In this document: piece by piece, positions 35,337 to 44,609 of the stretch
Position numbering within the stretch: position 1 is the stretch's first letter
Layout: each line of letters starts with the position of its first letter
Assembly (NCBI GenBank): GCA_947449575.1
Contig: CANFRV010000009.1
Location: forward strand, 1-64,000
Direction of reading: 5' to 3'
DNA from: Flavobacteriales bacterium
GTDB taxonomy: Bacteria > Bacteroidota > Bacteroidia > Flavobacteriales_D > Crocinitomicaceae
Length of the DNA: 64,000 nucleotides
Notes under the pieces: model-generated
Database searches by the model: none
What the model saw: only the letters and a program-made list of their open reading frames with translations
Told to the model about the DNA's origin: nothing
Position numbers and translations under genes: made by a program

Positions 35337-38300
35337 ATGGATACGAAAGAGCTTTTACAACTATTTACAAAATTACCCGCTATTGATTCGACGGCTAGTG
35401 AGTTACAAATTGTTGGTTCTCGCATTCATTGGAGTGGATTAGTAGGTGCTTCAAAAGCATTGTGTTCGGCCGCATTATGTCAGCAAGTTCCTGGTCATCA
35501 TCTTTTCATTTTAAACGACAAAGAAGAAGCTGCCTATTTTCTGAATGATTTAGAGAACTTATTTCCAAGTGGAAGCAATGTTTTGTTTTATCCAGCTTCT
35601 TACCGCGTACCTTATCAATTTGAAGAAATAGACAATGCAAACGTTGTTGCTCGAGCTCAAGTTTTAGAAAAATTAAACAACGGTAAAAATGCTTGGATTG
35701 TCACCTATCCGCAAGCATTGTTTGAACGTGTTCCCACCAAAGTAAATTTAACGAGCAATACGTTGAAGGTGCAAGTTGGGAAAACGTATTCTATAGACTT
35801 TATGAATGAATTATTGCTAGAATACCACTTCGACCGAGTTGAATTCGTTTATGAACCTGGGCAATTTTCAATTCGTGGTGGAATTGTTGATGTCTTTTCA
35901 TTCTCAAACGATCACCCTTTTAGAATTGAATTTTTTGGAGATGAAGTGGAAACAATCCGAACGTTTGATGCAAGTACGCAACTTTCTATTCATAAACACG
36001 ATCATTTTAATATTATCCCGAATATTCAAGGAAAAATGTCACATACCATCAATGGTACTTTCCTAGAATTTATTGGTAAAATGACTACCGTTTGGCTTTC
36101 ATCGTATGATCAAATCCTGGGTGTTCTTGAACAGGAATATGAAAAAGCTGTGAAAGGGTACGATGCTTTCCAAGGAGTAATAAAACCAGCTATTCCCAGT
36201 GAATTGTATATGCACCCAACAGATTTTAAAGCCGGTCTCAACGACTTATCTGTCATAGAATGGGGGCCTGTCTATCATTTTAAAGCAACTTTAGAGGAAA
36301 AGTTTTCATTTCAACCACAGCCAAGTTTTAATAAGAATTTTGACTTACTTCGGACGGATTTGATCCATCGAAAAAAAGAAGGATTCACGAATTTAATATT
36401 TTCAAATCAACCCAAGCAAATTGAACGTTTATCTCAAATATTTGAAGATATTGGAGGAGATGTTGAATTCATTCCGATGCCTTTTGCTTTGCACGAAGGA
36501 TTCATTGATCCTACTTTAAAAATAGTTTGTTACACAGATCATCAATTGTTCGAAAGGTATCATCGTTTTAAATTAAAGGAAGGATTTTCGCAAGCCAAAC
36601 AGGCATTTACGTTAAAAGAAATTTACAATCTTCAAAAAGGAGATTATGTGACACATATAGATCACGGAGTAGGGCAATTTTCCGGACTTCAAACAATCGA
36701 TGTGAATGGAAAACCCCAAGAAGCGATTCGGTTACTATACAAAGATGGTGACGTATTATATGTTGGAATTCATTCCTTACATCGTATTTCGAAATTTACT
36801 GGAAAAGATGGAATTGCACCTAAAATGAACAAGTTAGGGTCTCAGACTTGGACGGCACTTAAAACGAAAACGAAGACGAAAATTAAAGAATTAGCCTTTG
36901 ATCTAATTCAATTATATGCCAAGCGAAAAAGTCAACCTGGATTCTCATTTTCTCCTGATTCTTACCTTCAAAATGAATTAGAGGCTTCATTTATGTACGA
37001 AGACACTCCCGACCAGGTGAAAAGTACGCAAGCGATAAAAGAAGATATGGAATCGTCTACACCAATGGACCGTTTGATTTGCGGAGATGTTGGCTTTGGA
37101 AAAACAGAATTAGCCGTTCGTGCAGCATTTAAAGCCGTTGCTGACAGTAAACAAGTGGCGATTTTGGTTCCAACGACTATTTTATCAATGCAACATTACA
37201 GAAGTTTCTCAGCGCGCTTACACGATTTTCCATGTAAAGTTGACTTTATTAATCGTTTCAAATCGGCGAAACAAGTGACAGAAACGTTAAAAAAATTAGC
37301 TGCTGGGGAAATTGACATTTTGGTTGGAACACATGCTATCGTTTCTGAAAAAGTAAAATTCAAGGATTTAGGTTTGATGATCATCGATGAGGAACAAAAG
37401 TTTGGGGTCTCGGTCAAAGATAAATTGAAAACGATGCGAGCAACTGTAGATACTTTGACGCTTACAGCAACGCCAATTCCAAGAACACTGCAGTTTTCAT
37501 TGATGGGAGCCCGTGACTTAAGTTTAATAAATACACCTCCTCCCAATCGACAACCTGTTTTAACAGAAATAATTCAATTCAACGAAGATGTGATTCGTGA
37601 TGCCGTTGCATATGAAGTAAGTCGCGGAGGACAGGTGTTTTTTGTGAATAATCGGCTAGCGAATATCAAAGAAATATCGGGAATGTTACAACGTTTGTGC
37701 CCGGGTGTTCGCATCGGAATTGGACATGGGCAAATGGATGGAAAACAATTGGAAAAGGTTATGTTTGATTTCATTAATCATGAATATGATATCCTTATTG
37801 CAACAACGATTATTGAATCAGGAATTGATATTTCAAATGCAAATACAATCATAATTAATGATGCTCATAATTTTGGGCTGAGTGATTTACATCAACTTCG
37901 GGGTCGAGTTGGTCGTTCCAATAAAAAGGGGTTTTGCTACTTAGTTTCCCCGAAATTTAGCGTAATTACATCTGAAGCTAGGAAAAGACTAGAAGCATTA
38001 GTCCAATTCTCAGACTTAGGGGCAGGCTTCAACATTGCCATGAAAGATTTAGACATTCGAGGAGCAGGAAATATGTTAGGCGGCGAACAAAGTGGATTTA
38101 TTTCAGAAATAGGATTTGAGATGTATCAAAAGATCTTAAACGAAGCAATGGAAGAATTAAGAGAAGCTGAGTTTAAGGATTTATTTGCCGAACGAAATAC
38201 AGATTCTATGACGTCTTTCGTAAGGGACTGTGTTTTAGAAACTGATTTAGAAGTTCGTATTCCAGATGACTACGTTAATAATGTTGCTGAACGATTGAGC

Positions 38301-38684
38301 TTGTATCAAGAAATGGACAACTTAGAAAATGAAGAAGCATTGAACAAATTTTCCGAATCTTTAATTGACCGTTTTGGCCCTTTACCTCGCGAAGTAAAAG
38401 AATTGATTTTATCATTCAAATTACGTTGGCTAGCACAAGATTTAGGATTAGAAAAACTAGTGCTGAAAGGCGGGAAAATGATTGGTTATTTTATCTCCAA
38501 TCCACAATCTGTGTACTATGAATCTCCGATATTTACAGCAGTATTAAATTACATTCAAAAAAATCCAAAAGATTGTTCATTCAGTGAAGCCAATGATCGA
38601 TTAAGAATTATTTATAGTGAGGTCACTAATTTGAAAAAAGGATTTGAACGCTTGAATGATATTCAACAACTGGTGCTGGTTTAA
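35337..38684 (+). CDS. mfd: Transcription-repair coupling factor
   Basis: An 1115-residue DNA translocase that removes stalled RNA polymerase and recruits UvrA. The N-terminal UvrB-like part (about 1-330) is followed by the RNA-polymerase-interacting domain (about 430-500, GDYVTHIDHGVGQFSGL). The helicase core has Walker A GDVGFGKTE near 582 and DEEQ near 683. The RecG-like motif TLTATPIPRTLQFSLMGARDLS follows, then a C-terminal regulatory domain. It begins just after the degenerate repeat and ends 19 nt from rnc, which is convergent. Confidence 0.97.
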   Translation: MDTKELLQLFTKLPAIDSTASELQIVGSRIHWSGLVGASKALCSAALCQQVPGHHLFILNDKEEAAYFLNDLENLFPSGSNVLFYPASYRVPYQFEEIDNANVVARAQVLEKLNNGKNAWIVTYPQALFERVPTKVNLTSNTLKVQVGKTYSIDFMNELLLEYHFDRVEFVYEPGQFSIRGGIVDVFSFSNDHPFRIEFFGDEVETIRTFDASTQLSIHKHDHFNIIPNIQGKMSHTINGTFLEFIGKMTTVWLSSYDQILGVLEQEYEKAVKGYDAFQGVIKPAIPSELYMHPTDFKAGLNDLSVIEWGPVYHFKATLEEKFSFQPQPSFNKNFDLLRTDLIHRKKEGFTNLIFSNQPKQIERLSQIFEDIGGDVEFIPMPFALHEGFIDPTLKIVCYTDHQLFERYHRFKLKEGFSQAKQAFTLKEIYNLQKGDYVTHIDHGVGQFSGLQTIDVNGKPQEAIRLLYKDGDVLYVGIHSLHRISKFTGKDGIAPKMNKLGSQTWTALKTKTKTKIKELAFDLIQLYAKRKSQPGFSFSPDSYLQNELEASFMYEDTPDQVKSTQAIKEDMESSTPMDRLICGDVGFGKTELAVRAAFKAVADSKQVAILVPTTILSMQHYRSFSARLHDFPCKVDFINRFKSAKQVTETLKKLAAGEIDILVGTHAIVSEKVKFKDLGLMIIDEEQKFGVSVKDKLKTMRATVDTLTLTATPIPRTLQFSLMGARDLSLINTPPPNRQPVLTEIIQFNEDVIRDAVAYEVSRGGQVFFVNNRLANIKEISGMLQRLCPGVRIGIGHGQMDGKQLEKVMFDFINHEYDILIATTIIESGIDISNANTIIINDAHNFGLSDLHQLRGRVGRSNKKGFCYLVSPKFSVITSEARKRLEALVQFSDLGAGFNIAMKDLDIRGAGNMLGGEQSGFISEIGFEMYQKILNEAMEELREAEFKDLFAERNTDSMTSFVRDCVLETDLEVRIPDDYVNNVAERLSLYQEMDNLENEEALNKFSESLIDRFGPLPREVKELILSFKLRWLAQDLGLEKLVLKGGKMIGYFISNPQSVYYESPIFTAVLNYIQKNPKDCSFSEANDRLRIIYSEVTNLKKGFERLNDIQQLVLV

Positions 38685-38703
38685 TTATTTGTCAGGATAT
38701 AAG

Positions 38704-39426
38704 TTACACTTCTCCTATCAATTCCAACGTTTCTTTTGAAGCAGCTTGTTCAGCTATTTTCTTTGAGGTTCCAGTTCCACGCCCATAGCTATTTTCATTG
38801 ACCGTTGCTAAAACTGTATAAGTCCAGTTTTCTCCATTTTTTTCTTCAGAAATAACAATAAAGTCTAATTTGAATTGCTTTTTTTGACTCCAAATAAATA
38901 GTTTTGACTTAAAATCAATTTCTTCTTCCAACACACGATTCAAATCAACGTATTTTTTGAAAACATGCTTATTTATAACCTGTTTAACAGCATCGTAGCC
39001 GCTATCTAAGTATATTGCGCCCATGATCGCTTCAAATGCATTCCCTTCAAGTGTATTCAGGTTGATTGTTCTTCCTCTCTGATAACGAATAATTTCGCGT
39101 AGTTCCATTTCCTCAGCAATTGCAGAAAGTGTTTTTCTACTTACTAATTTGGATTTAATTTTCGTTAAATATCCCTCATCATCATCGGGGAACCTTGTAT
39201 AGACATATTCAGCAACAACCGCATCTAAAATCGAATCCCCAAGAAATTCCAAACGTTCATTTGAAGATTCAGATTCATTATTATTACTCAAAGATTTATG
39301 CGTAATTGCTTGAATAAAATAAGAAATGTTTTTTGGGGAATAACCAAAACGTTTTGTGATAAACTGAATTAGATATTTTTCATCCTTCGTTTTCCGTTCA
39401 GAAAAGAATGAACTAAGCTTAAACAA
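38704..39426 (-). CDS. rnc: Ribonuclease III
   Basis: Cleaves double-stranded RNA, for example in rRNA maturation. The 240-residue protein has the signature NERLEFLGDS (56-65), a second acidic motif in EGNAFEAIMGAIYLDSG, and a C-terminal double-stranded-RNA-binding domain (about 165-237). It starts with TTG at 39426, directly after the fabF stop codon at 39427-39429 and in the same frame. No ATG lies in the first 60 codons, and the N-terminus aligns with relatives from this TTG. Translation is therefore likely to depend on reinitiation after fabF. Confidence 0.94.
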   Translation of the reverse strand: MFKLSSFFSERKTKDEKYLIQFITKRFGYSPKNISYFIQAITHKSLSNNNESESSNERLEFLGDSILDAVVAEYVYTRFPDDDEGYLTKIKSKLVSRKTLSAIAEEMELREIIRYQRGRTINLNTLEGNAFEAIMGAIYLDSGYDAVKQVINKHVFKKYVDLNRVLEEEIDFKSKLFIWSQKKQFKLDFIVISEEKNGENWTYTVLATVNENSYGRGTGTSKKIAEQAASKETLELIGEV

Positions 39427-40680
39427 TTACCCTTTAAATTTCTTAACAATAACACTTGTATTGTGTCCGCCAAAACCAAACGTGTTTGATAAAGCAACAT
39501 TCACAATTCTTTTTTGTGCAATGTTAAAGGTGAAATTCAATTTACTATCAAAAGCTGGGTCATCTGTAAAATGATTAATTGTTGGAGGAATGATATCATT
39601 TTTTACAGCTAAAATACAAGCTATCGCTTCAATCGCTCCAGCAGCGCCTAATAAATGGCCAGTCATCGATTTTGTAGAGCTAATATTGATTTTGTATGCA
39701 TGTTCTCCAAAAACATCTTCAATGGCTTTCACTTCAGCAACATCTCCAAGTGGAGTTGAAGTACCGTGAACATTAATATAATCAACTTCAGTAGGATTCA
39801 TTTCTGCATCTTCCAACGCAGCAATCATTGTATTTCTGGCTCCCAATCCTTCAGGATGCGGCGCAGTCATATGATATGCATCTCCAGCCATACCACCACC
39901 TGCAATTTCTGCATAAATAGTAGCACCTCTTTTTACAGCATGCTCATATTCCTCCAAAATTATCGCTCCTGCTCCTTCACCTAAGACAAAACCATCACGA
40001 TCTAAATCGAAGGGTCTTGAAGCTGTCTCGGGAGAATCATTACGGGTAGAAAGTGCTCTTAAAGCATTAAATCCACCTAATCCCATTTGATTAACTGCTG
40101 CCTCAGATCCTCCTGTAACAAAAGCATCTGCTTTTCCTAAGCGGATATAATTATATGCATCAATGATTGCATTTGTAGCAGATGCACATGCAGAAACAGT
40201 GACATAATTTGGACCCCTTAAACCATATTTAATAGAAATATGTCCTGCAGCAATGTCTGCAATCATTTTAGGAATAAAGAAAGGATTGAATTTTGGATTC
40301 CCATCACCTGCAAAGAAATTTTCTGCTTCGTCTTGAAATGTTTTTAAACCACCTATTCCTGACCCCCAAATAACTCCTATTCGATCTACGTTGGGATTGG
40401 ATTCCATTAACCCAGAATCAGCCATAGCTTCTGCAGCAGAAACCATGGCGTACTGAGAAAATTGATCTAATTTTCTTGCTTCTTTCCGCTCAATAAAGTC
40501 TTCAACATTGAAATCCTTTACTTCACAAGCAAAATGTGTTTTGAACAAAGTTGCATCGAATTGTTTCACAACAGCAGCACCGCTTTTACCCTGAATTAAT
40601 GATTCCCAATATTCAGAAACAGTATTTCCAATTGGTGTAAGTGCACCTAACCCCGTTACAACAACTCTCTTTAATTCCAT
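39427..40680 (-). CDS. fabF: Beta-ketoacyl-ACP synthase II
   Basis: Condenses malonyl-ACP with acyl-ACP in fatty-acid elongation. The 417-residue protein carries the thiolase-fold triad: Cys165 (VSACASAT), His305 (NVHGTSTPLGD) and His342 (GHLLGAAGA). It lies 32 nt after acpP, and rnc follows with no spacing, in the acpP-fabF-rnc order common in Bacteroidota. Confidence 0.97.
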   Translation of the reverse strand: MELKRVVVTGLGALTPIGNTVSEYWESLIQGKSGAAVVKQFDATLFKTHFACEVKDFNVEDFIERKEARKLDQFSQYAMVSAAEAMADSGLMESNPNVDRIGVIWGSGIGGLKTFQDEAENFFAGDGNPKFNPFFIPKMIADIAAGHISIKYGLRGPNYVTVSACASATNAIIDAYNYIRLGKADAFVTGGSEAAVNQMGLGGFNALRALSTRNDSPETASRPFDLDRDGFVLGEGAGAIILEEYEHAVKRGATIYAEIAGGGMAGDAYHMTAPHPEGLGARNTMIAALEDAEMNPTEVDYINVHGTSTPLGDVAEVKAIEDVFGEHAYKINISSTKSMTGHLLGAAGAIEAIACILAVKNDIIPPTINHFTDDPAFDSKLNFTFNIAQKRIVNVALSNTFGFGGHNTSVIVKKFKG

Positions 40681-40712
40681 ACAGAATAACTTTGTTCAGC
40701 AATAATTTTTTC

Positions 40713-40949
40713 TTAGTTTTTGTGCTCTTCGATGTAAGAAACAGCATCACCAACAGTTTGGATGTTTTCTGCTTGATCATCTGGAATAGCAATATTGAAT
40801 TCTTTTTCAAATTCCATAATCAATTCAACTGTATCAAGAGAATCTGCACCTAGGTCATTTGTGAAGCTTGCTTCGTTTGTTACTTCGCTCTCTTCAACTC
40901 CTAATTTATCTACTATAATAGATATTACTTTCGTTTTGATTTCAGACAT
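40713..40949 (-). CDS. acpP: Acyl carrier protein
   Basis: A 78-residue carrier whose serine receives 4'-phosphopantetheine; Ser37 in [10 protein letters not shown] is the attachment site. The acidic helix [21 protein letters not shown] is typical. The frame stays open to 41096, but the extra 49 residues do not look like ACP, so the start is MSEIKTK at 40949. It heads the acpP-fabF-rnc unit and is divergent from purN. Confidence 0.97.
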   Translation of the reverse strand: MSEIKTKVISIIVDKLGVEESEVTNEASFTNDLGADSLDTVELIMEFEKEFNIAIPDDQAENIQTVGDAVSYIEEHKN

Positions 40950-41397
40950 TTCTATTTTTTTTAATGAATTATAAGTCACAAAGAAAAAAACTTTGAAGCG
41001 AAAAACAAAATTATTACTCATATTATTATTAACTATTCCTATAAAAAATCTTTGGAAGGAATGGAATACGCACATTCTTAAAGGGATAAACAACAATATC
41101 TTAATAAATGTTGCTTGCCGATTTTTTTAAAAAAAATAAGATTTCTTCTTGATAAATTGCATTTTAACGAAAAGAATCATTCAATTATCTGCTTTTTTGA
41201 GGGATTGATGATCTAAAAAACAAAAATTACTGTAGCTCTTTGCTTACTATAGTAGATCAATTAGATACCTGTTTGATGAAAATTATCCAATTTGTAATTT
41301 TATGTAAACCAGGCTAAATTTAATCATTCTGGAGACTCAACGATAAGAGTTTAAAAAAAAATCCGCATGCATGCAGATATTATATAACTATACTTTC
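40950..41397. other. Divergent acpP-purN intergenic region
   Basis: About 450 bp with no gene that I can support. It contains a minus-strand TTTTCTTTG (near 40983), one mismatch from a -7 box, ahead of acpP. A perfect palindrome GCATGCATGC lies at 41365-41374, 23 nt before the purN -7 box. Confidence 0.4.
41365..41374. promoter_or_regulatory. Palindrome GCATGCATGC upstream of purN
   Basis: A perfect 10-bp palindrome at about -30 relative to the predicted purN start site. It could be an operator; there is no second copy. Confidence 0.25.
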
Positions 41398-41405
41398 TAA
41401 CTTTG
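41398..41405 (+). promoter_or_regulatory. Candidate -7 box of purN, 4 nt from ATG
   Basis: TAACTTTG matches TAnnTTTG and is separated from the ATG at 41410 by only CCCT. The spacing implies a leaderless or nearly leaderless mRNA. Confidence 0.5.
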
Positions 41406-41409
41406 CCCT

Positions 41410-41994
41410 ATGGTAAAAATAAAACTTGCGTTATTTGCTTCTGGAAGTGGGTCTAATGCTTTAAAAATCATCGATTATTTTTCATTTCATCCCTCCATTG
41501 AAGTCGCGTTTGTTTTATCCAATAAAAAAGACGCGCCAATTGTTGAAGCTGCTCAAAAAAAAGGTATTAAAGTGCATGTTTTCGATAATGAGGAAGTGGC
41601 TGATGGTGACTTTTTATCAAAAATATGTTTGGAAGAAGGAGTTGATTTTATTATTCTAGCAGGATATCTTCGGAAAATACCGGAACAATTACTTGTGAAT
41701 TATTATGACAAAATTATAAATGTTCACCCTGCACTGCTTCCAAAATATGGCGGAAAAGGGATGTATGGAAAACATGTTCATGAATCTGTCTTGAAAAATA
41801 AAGAATCAGAAACAGGTATTACGATTCATTATGTAAATGAAAACTTTGATGAAGGAAGAATTATTGCGCAATTTCACTGTGCTGTTTTTGAGGAGGATAC
41901 GTTAAAGTCTATTCAGGAAAAAATTCAATATTTAGAACACTCTTATTTTTCTTTCGTTATTGAAAAAACAATAATACCTCTTTACCATCTATAA
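41410..41994 (+). CDS. purN: Phosphoribosylglycinamide formyltransferase
   Basis: Transfers a formyl group from 10-formyltetrahydrofolate to glycinamide ribonucleotide, the third step of purine synthesis. The 194-residue protein has the phosphate loop SGSGSNALKI (about 10-19). Catalytic Asn/His lie in INVHPALLPKYGGKGMYG (about 98-115) and the conserved aspartate in NENFDEGRIIAQ. The ATG follows a TAACTTTG box by 4 nt. Divergence from acpP-fabF-rnc is a familiar order in Bacteroidota. Confidence 0.95.
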   Translation: MVKIKLALFASGSGSNALKIIDYFSFHPSIEVAFVLSNKKDAPIVEAAQKKGIKVHVFDNEEVADGDFLSKICLEEGVDFIILAGYLRKIPEQLLVNYYDKIINVHPALLPKYGGKGMYGKHVHESVLKNKESETGITIHYVNENFDEGRIIAQFHCAVFEEDTLKSIQEKIQYLEHSYFSFVIEKTIIPLYHL

Positions 41995-42090
41995 TTTTAG
42001 ACTCTAATTTAGCTTCTAGATCTTGTTTTGAGAAGTATTATTCAATTTTTAAAAAACTTGAAGATGATATTTCTTTAGTTGTGTTAACTT

Positions 42091-43800
42091 TTAAAATCTT
42101 GATTGTCTAACTTCAGTCCCATTACTAAACACTTTTTGAACAACCGCTTTCCCATCGGAGTTGTAAACGGTAAATTTTCCATCCTTAAGTCCTTTTGAAT
42201 AATTAGTTTCCGAAATTATTTTACCACTTCGATCAAATTCTTGCATCACGCCATCAAGTTCCCCATTTTTGTAATTTGTAACCACAGCTGACATTTTACC
42301 TCCTGGGAAATAATCTTTCCAAACACCTTCTTTTTTCCCGTTTTTATAATTCCCCTCTTCTGTCAATTTATAATCTTTGTTGGAGTAAGATTGAGAATGC
42401 CCATCCATAACACTTTCCTTTACTTTATGATTTTTCATATAACCATATTCAACTTGTGATTTTTTTTCAATGACTTTATAGGTTATTAAATCTTTCGGTT
42501 GGCCATTGTCATAATAACTCATCCAAGCTCCGGATTTGTAATTCCCTTTATATTTTCCAATCAGCTTTGGGTGACCTGAGATGTAAAATGATTTCCATTC
42601 TCCATTCATTTCTCCTTTTTTGAAAAAAACAGAATTTTTCACTTTTCCATTGTCCCAATAATTTAACCATTCACCTTCTTCTTTTCCAGCAAGATAAATA
42701 CCGTCCATCAGCAATACCCCATTCTCATACCACGTTTGCCATTTTCCCTCTTTCAGGTCATTCAAAAAGCCTCCTTTTTTAAATACAGTTCCATCTTTGT
42801 ACCAGTATGTCCATTCGCCAGATTTTAAATTATTGTCATAATGAGCGACATATGATTTTTCTCCTGTTGGATACCAATAAGTCCATTCTCCATGTTGCAA
42901 ATCTTTCACAAACGAACCCTCCATATCTGGTGACCCCGTATTTGTATACCATTTCCAAATACCGTCTTTTTTCCCATTTAGATAATTTCCTAAAACATTG
43001 ATTCGATTTTTATCATAGTAATAGGTATACTTTCCATTTAAAACGCCTTTCTTATAATTACTCGTTTTTTCAAGGTCTCCCGTATAATAGTAATACTTCC
43101 ATTCTCCATCCTTCTCTCCTTCTTTAAAGGAACCTAGTAAAGTGACGTATCCATAAACGCTATGATCTTCAAAAGGTCCATCGGGACGACCATTTTTATA
43201 ATTGTATAGTTCTTTAATCGACCCTGTGGTATGAAAAGTTACCATTTCTCCATTACCATCTTTAATCGTTTGTGTATGAGCGGCATCAGAAATCCAAAAT
43301 GATCTAATATAGGTAACGCTATCAATAACTTCCTCCTGTGATTTTTCACGACCATCTAAATAATAATATTTCCATATACCTACTTGACGGTCCAACTTAA
43401 ACATTCCTTCTTCTTCCAATTTTCCTGTTTCATACCATTCACGGTAAACACTATCTTGAAGAGAAACATACGTTTCTAAATTTTCTTTTTTAACCCTTTT
43501 AAAATACCCTTCTTGCTTCAATTTACCATTGGCGTAATACATTACTGCTTTACCATTCAAATCTCCTCTGAAATAATTTCTTTTTTCTTCAATCTTGCCA
43601 AATCGATCAAAATACGTCCATTCTCCATGTTTCTCTTTACCTGCACCCAAAAAATCAACATAGTAAGAACCGGTGGATTGAATTACTTTTTTCTCAAAAT
43701 CCCAATATGTAAAATCTGGTTTAGAAAGGTTTACAGGGTTTATTTGTGAGAATAAAGTGACCGGAATGATAAAAGATATTATTTTTAAATATTTCAACAT
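42091..43800 (-). CDS. Exported MORN-repeat protein (about 19 repeats)
   Basis: A 569-residue protein with a signal peptide (1-18, ending LFSQ). By eye it then consists of about 19 MORN-type repeats of 23-24 residues with the pattern G-x-W-x-x-Y-x-x-x-G-x-x-x-x-x-x-x-Y-x-x-G (for example KDGEWKYYYYTG and KSGEWTYWYKDG). The best-conserved block is at about 225-420. Similar repeats occur in YwqK-like proteins and in many surface proteins of Bacteroidota. They usually mediate binding, and an enzymatic part is absent. The partner is unknown. Confidence 0.85.
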   Translation of the reverse strand: MLKYLKIISFIIPVTLFSQINPVNLSKPDFTYWDFEKKVIQSTGSYYVDFLGAGKEKHGEWTYFDRFGKIEEKRNYFRGDLNGKAVMYYANGKLKQEGYFKRVKKENLETYVSLQDSVYREWYETGKLEEEGMFKLDRQVGIWKYYYLDGREKSQEEVIDSVTYIRSFWISDAAHTQTIKDGNGEMVTFHTTGSIKELYNYKNGRPDGPFEDHSVYGYVTLLGSFKEGEKDGEWKYYYYTGDLEKTSNYKKGVLNGKYTYYYDKNRINVLGNYLNGKKDGIWKWYTNTGSPDMEGSFVKDLQHGEWTYWYPTGEKSYVAHYDNNLKSGEWTYWYKDGTVFKKGGFLNDLKEGKWQTWYENGVLLMDGIYLAGKEEGEWLNYWDNGKVKNSVFFKKGEMNGEWKSFYISGHPKLIGKYKGNYKSGAWMSYYDNGQPKDLITYKVIEKKSQVEYGYMKNHKVKESVMDGHSQSYSNKDYKLTEEGNYKNGKKEGVWKDYFPGGKMSAVVTNYKNGELDGVMQEFDRSGKIISETNYSKGLKDGKFTVYNSDGKAVVQKVFSNGTEVRQSRF

Positions 43801-43843
43801 ACAAAGTAAAATTTAAGAATATAATGCTTGCTTTCCACTAACG

Positions 43844-44503
43844 TTACTGCTTTTCCAAAACAATCTTTATGATTAAAAACAGCCCAAAACCAACAAAAAC
43901 GAGTCCTGTTAGTTGGTTCAATGCTTTTAATAAATTATCCGTCACGAGTGGACGCAATTTTTTTGCGCCCATAATCTTAAGCATATCAATTGAAAAAAAA
44001 GTGACTAAAATTATCGTAATAAAATACATAATTGGAGATGAGTCCCCTGCATTAATCGCCGAATGAGATTGCTTAGCAGCAAGAGTCATAACGCTGAACC
44101 AATAAAAAATGACAAAAGGATTGGCAAAATTTAAGAGAAAGCCTTTTAAAAAAAGGAGTAAATAATCTTTTTGATTTTGAATTATATTCCCTTCTTCATC
44201 AACTTGCGGCGCCTTGAGTTTCTTAAAAAAAGTAACAACACCATAAATAATGAAGAGTGCTCCTCCTACTATTTTTGCATTTTCGTTATTTTTTCCATCT
44301 CCGGTTATACTTGCAACTTGGGAATAAAAAACATACGCGATTAAGATGTAAATAAAATCACTAAACAACACGCCAATATCAAAAGCAATAGCAGATCGCA
44401 CTCCCTTTCGAATACTTGTTTCTAACAAAATAAAAAACACGGGACCAATCATGATGCTCAAGATGAATCCGGTGACTACGGCTTTTAAAATTAAATCTAA
44501 CAA
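43844..44503 (-). CDS. LysE-family translocator
   Basis: A 219-residue inner-membrane protein with six hydrophobic segments. The LysE/RhtB motif GFILSIMIGPVFFILLETSIRKG (about 12-34) lies at the N-terminus. Members export amino acids or related metabolites. The second half has NFANPFVIFYWFSV, another family landmark. A perfect TTG-N19-TATTTTTG promoter lies 21 nt upstream of the ATG. The substrate cannot be inferred. Confidence 0.88.
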   Translation of the reverse strand: MLDLILKAVVTGFILSIMIGPVFFILLETSIRKGVRSAIAFDIGVLFSDFIYILIAYVFYSQVASITGDGKNNENAKIVGGALFIIYGVVTFFKKLKAPQVDEEGNIIQNQKDYLLLFLKGFLLNFANPFVIFYWFSVMTLAAKQSHSAINAGDSSPIMYFITIILVTFFSIDMLKIMGAKKLRPLVTDNLLKALNQLTGLVFVGFGLFLIIKIVLEKQ

Positions 44504-44524
44504 TGTTTAAAAAATTAGTTAGTA

Positions 44525-44554
44525 CAAAAATAACAATTTAGCCTTCTAAAACAA
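44525..44554 (-). promoter_or_regulatory. Bacteroidota-type promoter of the LysE gene (TTG-N19-TATTTTTG)
   Basis: On the minus strand TTG (44554-44552), 19-nt spacer, TATTTTTG (44532-44525). It fits the phylum consensus fully, 21 nt before the ATG at 44503. Confidence 0.62.
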
Positions 44555-44609
44555 ATTTTAGATCATCGTATTTGCTTATGGCTGGAACTTAAATGCTGGA
44601 AAAATCAGC

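Noticed and set aside
42091-43800. Regular 69-72 bp periodicity that could suggest a repeat array
   Set aside because: It is explained by coding MORN repeats; DNA copies are diverged and there are no spacers as in CRISPR.
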